Positions 1-5,209 of a stretch of DNA of 11,080 nucleotides are shown here, piece by piece. The DNA lies in assembly GCA_003154255.1 (NCBI GenBank), contig PMCY01000003.1, positions 1 to 11,080 on the forward strand. Reading direction: 5' to 3'. Within the stretch, counting starts at the first letter, position 1, and every line of letters starts with the position of its first letter. A program made the translations under genes and the position numbers. This DNA is from Candidatus Aminicenantota bacterium (GTDB lineage Bacteria > Acidobacteriota > Aminicenantia > Aminicenantales > UBA4085). A model generated the notes under the pieces. The model was given only the letters and a program-made list of their open reading frames with translations. It did not search any database and had not been told where the DNA came from.

Positions 1-102
1 GAGATTAACTCGATGAATCTGAACGCATGATGAATAGTCGGACTTCCTGCGTTATAGGGCTGGGAGAAGGCCGCCTCGAAGTGAAGCCGATAATTGCGGT
101 AG

Positions 103-131
103 TTGACTTGCCTGACGCGCAACGTTAAAAT
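103..131 (+). promoter_or_regulatory. Sigma-70-like promoter of the YncE-like gene
   Basis: TTGACT at 103-108 and TAAAAT at 126-131 are separated by exactly 17 bases, each matching the housekeeping consensus at five of six positions. Transcription would start near 138, giving a leader of roughly 85 bases before the ATG at 222. Seen directly in sequence; activity is inferred. Confidence 0.6.
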
Positions 132-146
132 ATCGGCATATTCGAA

Positions 147-193
147 AGGGAAAAAATTTCCCTGATGTGCCGAAAAGGAAAAATCATTTTTCC
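147..193 (+). promoter_or_regulatory. Two tandem perfect hairpins in the 5' leader of the YncE-like gene
   Basis: Two inverted repeats with 7-base arms and 3-base loops follow one another: AGGGAAA (147-153) with TTTCCCT (157-163), and GGAAAAA (177-183) with TTTTTCC (187-193). Both lie between the predicted transcription start and the ribosome binding site at about 209-214. They have the same purine-arm/pyrimidine-arm design and similar sequence. They could be RNA stem-loops, or twin protein-binding sites just downstream of the promoter. Function is unknown. Confidence 0.4.
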
Positions 194-221
194 AAATATG
201 GACCCCTCAAGGAGAAACACC

Positions 222-1259
222 ATGCGACGATTATTTGTATGGGCGGCCATGATCGCGATGCTGGCTTTGATCGGCTGGGCGCAGGCGGCATCGACCCCGC
301 AGCCCTACAAGGTGATCAAGACGGCCAAGGTCGGCGGCGCCGGCGGCTTTGATTACGTCTACGCCGATGCAGCCGGGCGCCGGTTGTATATCCCCCGGAC
401 CGGGACCACCCCGCGGGTGACCGTTTTCGACCTTGACACGCTCGATCCGGTAGGCGAAATCCCGAACGCCAACGCCCGCGGGGTTGCGGTCGACCCCGCG
501 TCCAACCACGGTTTTTGCAGCAGCAAGCCCGTCGTGATGTGGGATACAAAGACCCTGACCACGATCAAGACGATCGACATAAAAGGCAACCCGGATGGTA
601 TTCTTTTCGACCCGTTCAACGCCCGCGTCTATGTCTTCAGTCACAGCGCGCCCAACGCCACGGTGATCGATGCCAAAGACGGATCCGTGGTCGGCACGAT
701 CGACCTGGGGGGCGCGCCGGAACAGGCCGTCACGGACGGCCAGGGACATTTATACGTCGATATCGAAGACAAGGACAATGTCGCGGTCGTCGACGCCAAG
801 ACACTTGCCGTCACCGCCCATTACGACCTCGGCGGCAAGGGCGGCGGACCGGCCGGCTTGGCTTTCGACGTGAAGAATCATCTTCTCTTTGCTGCCTGCC
901 ATAAACCCGCCACCATGGTGATCCTCGACGCCAACGACGGCAAGATCCTCGAAGCCCTCCCGATCGGCACCGGAGTCGACGGCGCCGTGTTCAATCCGGA
1001 AACAGGGGAAGCCTTCAGCTCGCAAGGGGACGGCACGCTGACGGTCGTCATGGAAAACAGCCCCAGCAGCTTCGTCGTCGCCCAGAATGTGGCCACACAA
1101 CGGAGCGCGAAAACCCTGACCCTGGACACCAAGACAAACCGGATTCTTCTCATCGCCGCCGAATTTACGCCGCCGCCCACGCCGCCGCCGGCCGGCGGCC
1201 GCGGCGGCCGCGGACAAATGGTGCCAGACTCGTTCACCATCCTCGTAGTAGCGAAGTAA
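222..1259 (+). CDS. Secreted YncE-like seven-bladed beta-propeller protein
   Basis: The start is placed at the ATG at 222 because AAGGAG stands just upstream and translation then opens with a signal peptide (MRRLFVWAAM, hydrophobic to about residue 19, likely cleavage after AQA-A). An upstream TTG/ATG would add 19 polar residues in front of it. The 345-residue product is built of repeating propeller strands: a VYADAAGRRLYIPR-type blade at 45-59, followed by VTVFDLDTL (66-74), DGILFDPFNARVYV (125-138), ATVIDAKDGSVVGTIDLG (146-163), NVAVVDAKTL (186-195) and TMVILDANDGKI (231-242). This is the YVTN/YncE pattern, in which each blade reports a value, an entity and a change. Near the C-terminus a low-complexity loop, TPPPTPPP then GGRGGRG (316-331), precedes a last strand. 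Propellers of this class are exported binding proteins without a known enzymatic reaction; ligand unknown. It has its own promoter and a downstream hairpin, so it is probably monocistronic. Confidence 0.85.
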   Translation: MRRLFVWAAMIAMLALIGWAQAASTPQPYKVIKTAKVGGAGGFDYVYADAAGRRLYIPRTGTTPRVTVFDLDTLDPVGEIPNANARGVAVDPASNHGFCSSKPVVMWDTKTLTTIKTIDIKGNPDGILFDPFNARVYVFSHSAPNATVIDAKDGSVVGTIDLGGAPEQAVTDGQGHLYVDIEDKDNVAVVDAKTLAVTAHYDLGGKGGGPAGLAFDVKNHLLFAACHKPATMVILDANDGKILEALPIGTGVDGAVFNPETGEAFSSQGDGTLTVVMENSPSSFVVAQNVATQRSAKTLTLDTKTNRILLIAAEFTPPPTPPPAGGRGGRGQMVPDSFTILVVAK

Positions 1260-1277
1260 TCAGGGATAAGAAAGGGA

Positions 1278-1293
1278 GGCCGCGAGAGCGGTC
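1278..1293 (+). terminator. Possible terminator hairpin after the YncE-like gene
   Basis: GGCCGC (1278-1283) pairs with GCGGTC (1288-1293), one G-U pair, around a GAGA tetraloop, followed by the T-rich run ACTTGTTCTTCTC. It lies 18 bases past the stop codon. The U-tract is interrupted, so termination would be modest. It abuts the stop of the minus-strand remnant. Confidence 0.4.
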
Positions 1294-1657
1294 ACTTGTT
1301 CTTCTCATTGAAGCGTTCCAGGGCCGCGAACGCTTGGCCCCCGTTCGTATCGCGGTTTTTGGCTTTGTTCCAGCGATATGTTTCCGAGAACTTCTCCCGG
1401 CGCGGCTTGATCCCTCGCTCCAGGCAGTCCGGAGATTCGTTTTTTCCCGGTCCCCGGGTCAAGGAGACGGTGGCCACAATTTTGGGATAAGGAGCGTCGC
1501 CGTCAGGCTCGGTCCGCCAGCTCAGAACTTCTTCAAAAGATCTTTCGCAGAGGCCGAACGCGGAGAGGACGAAAACCGAGTCGATCCGCTGGAACCGGCC
1601 TCCCTGGATCCGATAAAGCGCCGTGTCGAGATAAGACTGACCTGAAATTCTTGATTT
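1292..1657 (-). pseudogene. 3' remnant of an unidentified gene, no start codon
   Basis: A minus-strand frame of 121 codons is open between a stop at 1658-1660 and its own TGA at 1292-1294. It reads like conserved protein throughout: YLDTALYRIQGGRFQRIDSV, then FGLCERSFEEVLSWRTEPDG, then PYPKIVATVSLTRGPG, ending in ETYRWNKAKNRDTNGG and a lysine-rich tail. No ATG, and no GTG or TTG with a ribosome binding site, lies near its beginning. An internal GTG at 1475-1477 would yield only 61 residues and lacks a Shine-Dalgarno. The phosphatase gene on the other strand begins at 1692, leaving no room for an N-terminal part. The simplest reading is a C-terminal leftover of a larger gene whose 5' portion was deleted. 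I do not recognise the family. The overlapping plus-strand frame at 1334-1645 is a less protein-like shadow. Confidence 0.55.
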
Positions 1658-1679
1658 TTAAAGCAGATTATTACATTAT
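1651..1679 (+). promoter_or_regulatory. Likely promoter of the alkaline-phosphatase-superfamily gene
   Basis: TTGATT (1651-1656) and CATTAT (1674-1679) are 17 bases apart in an AT-rich stretch. Predicted transcription would begin about six bases before the ATG at 1692, and no strong Shine-Dalgarno is visible (only GGGAA at 1685-1689), so the message may be nearly leaderless. Confidence 0.4.
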
Positions 1680-1691
1680 CAATCGGGAATC

Positions 1692-3503
1692 ATGAAAAAA
1701 GCGGCCTTGATTTTCTTCCTCATTTGCCTGGCGGATACGGCCATCCTTTCCGTGCTTCTATTGAAGGCGAATCGGCCCATTTCATCGCCCGGGGGATGGT
1801 TCGGGGTTTTTTTATTTACCGGATGGATTAGTCTGGGGCTGAACGGCGGCGTATTTTTGTTTCTTTATGTCGGCCGTAAGCTTTTCCTGAAGCGGATCGT
1901 CGATCACTTCCGATTGGGCTGGCCAGGGTTTTTAGCCCTGGGACTGATCGGATTCAATATTCTTTGGGCTTTATGGATCCGTCTTGGGATGACGCATCAA
2001 TGGGCTTCCATAAGGCCGTTCATGACGTTAAGCGGACTGCTGCAGTCTCTTGGTCTCGTCCTTTTGCTGTTGGTCATTTTCTATGCCGGCTGGAATTCAG
2101 GGACAAGGCCCTTATTTCAGGCGGTATTATCCCTCGGGATCGCGGTTCTGATCGTCATCGGCTTGCTGCAATGGAATCGCGCAGAAGAGAGGACTCAACA
2201 GAGAGTCGCTTTGGAGTCCATCAGGGCGGTTCTGCCTCCCATGCCGCGCCCGCCGGCCCCCGAGGCGGTCGAGGCGTCCCCTTCAGCGCCCCTCATCGTT
2301 CTCGGGATCGATGGTATGGAATGGACCGTATTCCTCCCGCTGGCTAAAGCAGGTCGGCTCCCGTTCTTGAGCGGCCTGATCGAAAATGGCACAATCGGAT
2401 ATCTCAACAATGGTGATTCTTCTTTATCCGCGGTTATTTGGCCGACGATCTTCAGCGGCCGCACGGCGGACGAACACGGAATTCACGGTTTCCAAAAGAT
2501 TCTGCTGCGCGGCGGAAAGACCACATTACGCAATCTTCTAGTTATGGAACCGGGCCCGGATACATTTTTCGGTCTGAGCCTTTTTAGCGCACGTCTTTTC
2601 AATCCGGGACTATGGCAAGCCAAGAATATCGACTCTTCGGATATCGACGTAGCCATGGTCTGGGACGTGGCTTCCCGCTACAACAAAAAGGTTGTTGTTT
2701 CGGATGTCCTTCTGGGTTATCCCGTGGGAGCGGTGAACGGGGCCATGGTCGATTTGGAAACCGGAAGCGACCAAGTCCAGCGGAGTTTTTTCCCGGCCGA
2801 TCTTGCGGATCGCTGGCACCCGAAGCCCATACCGGATGACAGCAAAATCCTGTCGGATGCTTCTTTCCATAAGGCCAGCGACCGCCTGAACGATGAGGTC
2901 GATTTTACGATCGGCCTCATCCGCCAATTTGCGCCGGACCTGGCTGTTTATTATACGCATTATCTCGATACGGTTCAGCATTTCAACTGGGATTTCTACG
3001 CCCGCGGCAAGTTTTTTTTATGGAGATTGCCCCGGGCCCTCAGTCAGAAAGATTGGGAACAACTGGTCTTGGAGAACCAGAATGATCGCTGTTTCCTCTC
3101 CTATGTGGCCGTGGATCATACGATCGGAAAAATCCTGACGGCCTTTCCCCGGGCCACCATCATGATCGTCTCGGATCATGGCTGGACCTATTCCGGTTAT
3201 GAACATTTCTCCTCCCCCGAAGGCGTCATCATCCTGTCCGGGCCGCAAGCCAAAGAAGGCGCCGTCCTGAAAAAAGCGGGCATCCTGGACGTCGTTCCGA
3301 CGGTGCTCTCAATTTTAGGCATCCCTGTTTCCAAAGAGCTGGGGGGATCCGTCTTGAGCCAAGCGCTGACGTCTGAACAGCCGACGATTTATATCGACCG
3401 CTACGATCCTTTCGTTCCGAAAAAAACGGCAGGCTCGGCAGGGCAGGAGGGGCGGCAAAAAAGAGAAACGGATCGATTGCGAAGCATGGGCTACATCAAG
3501 TAA
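1692..3503 (+). CDS. Membrane-anchored type I phosphodiesterase / alkaline phosphatase superfamily protein
   Basis: The 603-residue protein has two halves. Residues 1-160 form about five membrane helices (near 4-24, 37-60, 78-99, 112-133, 142-160). After a proline-rich linker (182-200) comes a catalytic domain of the type I phosphodiesterase/nucleotide pyrophosphatase class. Metal ligands and nucleophile are visible: D207 in VLGIDGMEW, the nucleophile-position residue S246 in SLSAVIWPTIFSG, H262 in the EHGIHGF motif, D426 and H430 in YLDTVQH, D495 and H496 in VSDHG, and H505. The full two-zinc set is present, so it should be active on phosphate mono- or diesters at the outer membrane face. 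The usual threonine nucleophile appears to be serine here, as in classical alkaline phosphatases. The natural substrate (nucleotide, lipid head group or glycan phosphate) cannot be told. The tail LRSMGYIK resembles the end of related acidobacterial proteins. It stands alone between a promoter and a weak hairpin. Confidence 0.85.
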   Translation: MKKAALIFFLICLADTAILSVLLLKANRPISSPGGWFGVFLFTGWISLGLNGGVFLFLYVGRKLFLKRIVDHFRLGWPGFLALGLIGFNILWALWIRLGMTHQWASIRPFMTLSGLLQSLGLVLLLLVIFYAGWNSGTRPLFQAVLSLGIAVLIVIGLLQWNRAEERTQQRVALESIRAVLPPMPRPPAPEAVEASPSAPLIVLGIDGMEWTVFLPLAKAGRLPFLSGLIENGTIGYLNNGDSSLSAVIWPTIFSGRTADEHGIHGFQKILLRGGKTTLRNLLVMEPGPDTFFGLSLFSARLFNPGLWQAKNIDSSDIDVAMVWDVASRYNKKVVVSDVLLGYPVGAVNGAMVDLETGSDQVQRSFFPADLADRWHPKPIPDDSKILSDASFHKASDRLNDEVDFTIGLIRQFAPDLAVYYTHYLDTVQHFNWDFYARGKFFLWRLPRALSQKDWEQLVLENQNDRCFLSYVAVDHTIGKILTAFPRATIMIVSDHGWTYSGYEHFSSPEGVIILSGPQAKEGAVLKKAGILDVVPTVLSILGIPVSKELGGSVLSQALTSEQPTIYIDRYDPFVPKKTAGSAGQEGRQKRETDRLRSMGYIK

Positions 3504-3759
3504 CCGGCTTCGCGGCAAGCCGCCCGGAATCATCAAAAGTCGGCGTTCTATTTGCAGTCGGCTCGAAAAGCTTGTTCCCGGGGACATAGTGCTCCAGTCT
3601 ATATAACTGGCGACCCGGGCGCCCAACGGAGGCAGTCAGCAAAACCGGCTTTTCTGTGTCATCATGAATAAAAAAGTCATCAACCCGGTTGCCGCTGCAG
3701 TCCGAGCCCGGGCCGACTACAATAATTCTCGGGCCTGGATTACCAATACCAACTTTGAA
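3496..3759 (-). other. Ambiguous minus-strand frame downstream of the histidine-repeat gene
   Basis: Between the phosphatase and the small lipoprotein gene, one minus-strand frame is open to a TGA at 3496-3498. It reads GIGNPGPRIIVVGPGSDCSG, then a VDDFFIHDDTEKPVLL segment, then RPGRQLYRLEHYVPGNKLFE and FDDSGRLAAKP. The composition is protein-like, but it has no ATG or ribosome binding site of its own. It could be the tail of a longer ancestral product reached by frameshift from the upstream gene, a remnant, or chance. No family recognised. On the plus strand a 32-codon frame from the ATG at 3664 overlaps it; nothing favours that one. Confidence 0.25.
3505..3522 (+). terminator. Weak hairpin directly after the phosphatase stop
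   Basis: CGGCTT (3505-3510) pairs perfectly with AAGCCG (3517-3522) around a six-base loop, starting two bases after TAA. No T-tract follows, so it is a poor intrinsic terminator by itself; it may stabilise the 3' end. Confidence 0.3.
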
Positions 3760-4102
3760 TAGTGAAACGATGGTGGTGGCTGCTCGTCTCCGCCGTATCA
3801 ACCTCCACGACGCTGCCGTTGTTCACCTGCGACAGCTGGGCCGCGCTCATCGTAAACGTATGGGTGTGTCCATTGGTCGTCGTAGTTTCCCTGGATATTC
3901 CGCCCGCCGGGGGAGACTGCAGCTCGGTTTTTTTCAGGGTAATGGTATGGGAATGACCTTCGACGGATGATGAAACGAAATCCTTCGAATCGGAAGTCGA
4001 CGGAGTCGGCGTTGTTGAGCTCTTGCAGGCGGATAACAGACTCCCCGCGATGGCGGTCAATGTCCCCGCCCCCAAGACTTTAAGAAACTCCGCTCTTTTC
4101 AT
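3740..4102 (-). CDS. Small lipoprotein-like protein with three histidine-rich repeats
   Basis: The start is set at the ATG at 4102-4100 because a run of GGAGGAGAGGG stands just upstream; the longer frame would use a TTG at 4129. The 120-residue product begins MKRAEFLKVLGAG, which resembles a twin-arginine signal (RREFLK) with the second arginine replaced. This is followed by a hydrophobic stretch and the lipobox LLSAC, so cysteine 26 would be the lipidated residue. A Ser/Thr/Pro linker (28-40) follows. The mature part carries three similar units: GHSHTITL (49-56), GHTHTFTM (78-85) and SHHHRFTI (108-115), separated by KKTELQSPPAGG and SAAQLSQVNNG spacers. Clustered HxH pairs suggest metal binding or a beta-structured surface module; this is inference. 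Similar small HxHT proteins of unknown function exist in other bacteria. It has its own promoter and is probably anchored in the envelope. Confidence 0.75.
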   Translation of the reverse strand: MKRAEFLKVLGAGTLTAIAGSLLSACKSSTTPTPSTSDSKDFVSSSVEGHSHTITLKKTELQSPPAGGISRETTTTNGHTHTFTMSAAQLSQVNNGSVVEVDTAETSSHHHRFTIQSWYW

Positions 4103-4173
4103 AAACCCTCTCCTCCTCCCCTGAATCAAAGCCGGGAGCCCGAAAAAACTATTAAATACTTTTCAACGTTTCT

Positions 4174-4202
4174 ATAATCCGTTTCATTGGGTAGAAAGTC
4201 AA
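4174..4202 (-). promoter_or_regulatory. Promoter of the histidine-repeat lipoprotein gene
   Basis: Read on the minus strand, TTGACT (4202-4197) and GATTAT (4179-4174) are 17 bases apart, in an AT-rich region. The predicted start near 4167 gives a leader of about 65 bases to the ATG. A perfect TATAAT at 4173-4178 exists on the plus strand but has no matching -35 box. Confidence 0.5.
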
Positions 4203-4410
4203 TAGGCCCTATAACGTCTTTGTCTTTGACGCCATATTAATTGATCTTCCGGATGCAGGGGGCAGGTATCCAATTTCTTTTGGGCGCCTTGATTGTGCAG
4301 TGAACGAGTTCATGGAGTTGAAAGCCCCGCTTAGCCGAGGCTATGCTGATCGCATGGCCAGAAGGGGAGGCTTATGGTTCGGAAGGGAAATTGATAAGGA
4401 GAAAACAGAA
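4195..4410 (+). pseudogene. Unidentified gene fragment joined in frame to the isochorismatase-like gene
   Basis: The frame of the downstream isochorismatase-like gene stays open 72 codons further upstream, to a TAG at 4192-4194. The upstream part reads like protein: VFVFDAILIDLPDAGGRYP, FGRLDCAVNEFMELKAPL, SRGYADRMARRGGLWFG. It has no ATG at its beginning, and isochorismatase-fold proteins do not carry such an N-terminal extension. The IDLPDAGGRY stretch faintly recalls the DxxDxGxRxYTY motif of DUF1343 (NamZ-type exo-muramidases), but the match is too short to rely on. Probably a fragment of another gene, the end of which overlaps the ribosome binding site of the next one. Confidence 0.35.
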
Positions 4411-4767
4411 ATGGCTGATCCAAGAGCGGGCCGATGGGAGCTTCTGGATGCAAAAAACAGTCTTCTAATCCTTATGGACTATCAGGCCTCTATGTTCAAA
4501 TGGGTCGCTTCCGGTGATAATTCCATCATAAAAATAGCGGCCAGGGGGGCAGCCAAAGCAGCCAGCACATTGGGAATTCCCGTGGTTTTGTCTTCGATTC
4601 ACCCGGAATCCAACGGGCCGTTCATTCCTGAAATAGCGGCCCTATTCCCCGACCAGAAACTATTTTCGCGCAAAATCCTCAGTTTCGATGCTTTTGATGA
4701 TCGCGCGACCTGGAATGCCGTGAAAAAAACCGGCCGAAGGAAGATTGTCGTTTCCGGTCTGGGGTAA
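4411..4767 (+). pseudogene. Truncated isochorismatase-fold cysteine hydrolase
   Basis: The ATG at 4411 is preceded by AAGGAG (4396-4401) at good spacing. The 118-residue product matches the N-terminal two thirds of YcaC-type isochorismatase-like hydrolases: LLILMDYQ with the catalytic aspartate D23, LGIPVVLSSIHPESNGPFIP (55-74), a PEIAALFPD segment, then AVKKTGRRKIVVSGLG before TAA. Family members are about 180-210 residues, and the next segment should contain the catalytic cysteine (GLWTEVC-like). Here the frame stops one or two residues before it, so the Asp-Lys-Cys triad cannot form. The following bases do not encode the expected C-terminal part in any frame I can see, although the +1 frame remains open to about 4951 and looks partly protein-like. 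This points to a deletion or recombination junction rather than a single-base error. Inactive as written. Confidence 0.7.
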
Positions 4768-4890
4768 GTCAGGGACCTCGCTTATTACCACCTTTGTCGA
4801 TTGGATCTATCAGAATCCCCTTGCCTTCGGAATTTCCTTGCTTGGCAAATATGTACACGCAAATACAGAATTTTCCAAAGGAGAATCTAA

Positions 4891-5013
4891 ATGTCCCCAG
4901 AACAAAATAAGCCTGGAAATATGGAAATCAAGAAATTCCCTGCAATCCTGAATTCCAGGTATTTTTCACATCATACCTTGATCGTTTTAAGGGGGGCAGC
5001 TCAATTGGATTGA
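4891..5013 (+). CDS. Short ORF of 40 codons with a strong ribosome binding site
   Basis: AAAGGAG at 4877-4883 stands seven bases before an ATG at 4891, an unusually good initiation site for so short an ORF. The product begins MSPEQNKPGNMEIKKFPAIL, continues through SRYFSHHTLIVLRG and ends at TGA 5011-5013. It has no signal peptide and no recognised family. Given the truncated gene just upstream, it may be the intact 5' end of the next gene of a former operon, cut short by the same rearrangement; a genuine small protein is also possible. Local base composition is more AT-rich than the surroundings. Confidence 0.4.
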   Translation: MSPEQNKPGNMEIKKFPAILNSRYFSHHTLIVLRGAAQLD

Positions 5014-5044
5014 CCATCACTAGAGTTGACGGGAGCCAGTGTCT

Positions 5045-5063
5045 GACAAAAACGTTTTTTGTC
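5045..5063. promoter_or_regulatory. Perfect dyad abutting the peptidase promoter, candidate operator
   Basis: GACAAAAA (5045-5052) and TTTTTGTC (5056-5063) form an 8-base perfect inverted repeat around CGT, ending exactly one base before the TTGACA -35 box. This is the position expected of an activator or repressor site. As RNA it would also resemble a small hairpin. Confidence 0.4.
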
Positions 5064-5091
5064 TTGACATCGTCCGGAAACCGGAGATAAC
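5064..5091 (+). promoter_or_regulatory. Promoter of the S37-type peptidase gene with a dyad in its spacer
   Basis: A perfect TTGACA (5064-5069) is followed after 16 bases by GATAAC (5086-5091). The spacer contains TCCGG (5073-5077), AAA and CCGGA (5081-5085), a perfect inverted repeat placed between the two boxes, as in many repressor or MerR-type regulated promoters. Transcription near 5098 would give a leader of about 110 bases to the GTG at 5210, in which no clear riboswitch fold was seen. Confidence 0.5.
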
Positions 5092-5209
5092 GTCTTTCTT
5101 CGCATGCGGAATGATTGCGGCCGGCCGGGGAAACCGCGGGAGATGTTTGCGGCGGACACGAGGCGATGGCCGGCCGGCTTGCTTGCGATTTTCTGAAGAG
5201 AGGTGCCGG

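Larger units (their letters stand above)
1..206 (-). other. Open reading frame running off the left edge, possible gene fragment
   Basis: On the minus strand one frame stays open from a stop at 207-209 down to base 1, about 68 codons. The part below base 122 reads like a normal protein (for example YRLHFEAAFSQPYNAG and HHAFRFIELI) with good codon variety. There is no ATG in it; the only plausible start is a TTG at 120-122, without a visible ribosome binding site. The upper part, 123-206, is AT-rich and overlaps the promoter and leader of the plus-strand gene, so it is probably open by chance. No family was recognised. It may be the broken 5' part of a gene lying further left, or a chance frame. 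A short plus-strand frame from the ATG at 31 (33 codons) competes for the same bases. Confidence 0.25.

Noticed and set aside
1176..1213. GC-rich palindromic run near the end of the YncE-like gene
   Set aside because: It encodes the proline and Gly/Arg-rich loop of the protein, a common low-complexity feature of these proteins, so no separate DNA function is needed.
231..1217. Long minus-strand frames at 231-749 and 750-1217 opposite the YncE-like gene
   Set aside because: They are antisense shadows of a GC-biased coding region, with Arg/Gly-rich low-complexity translations and no family motifs, while the plus strand shows clear propeller repeats and a signal peptide.
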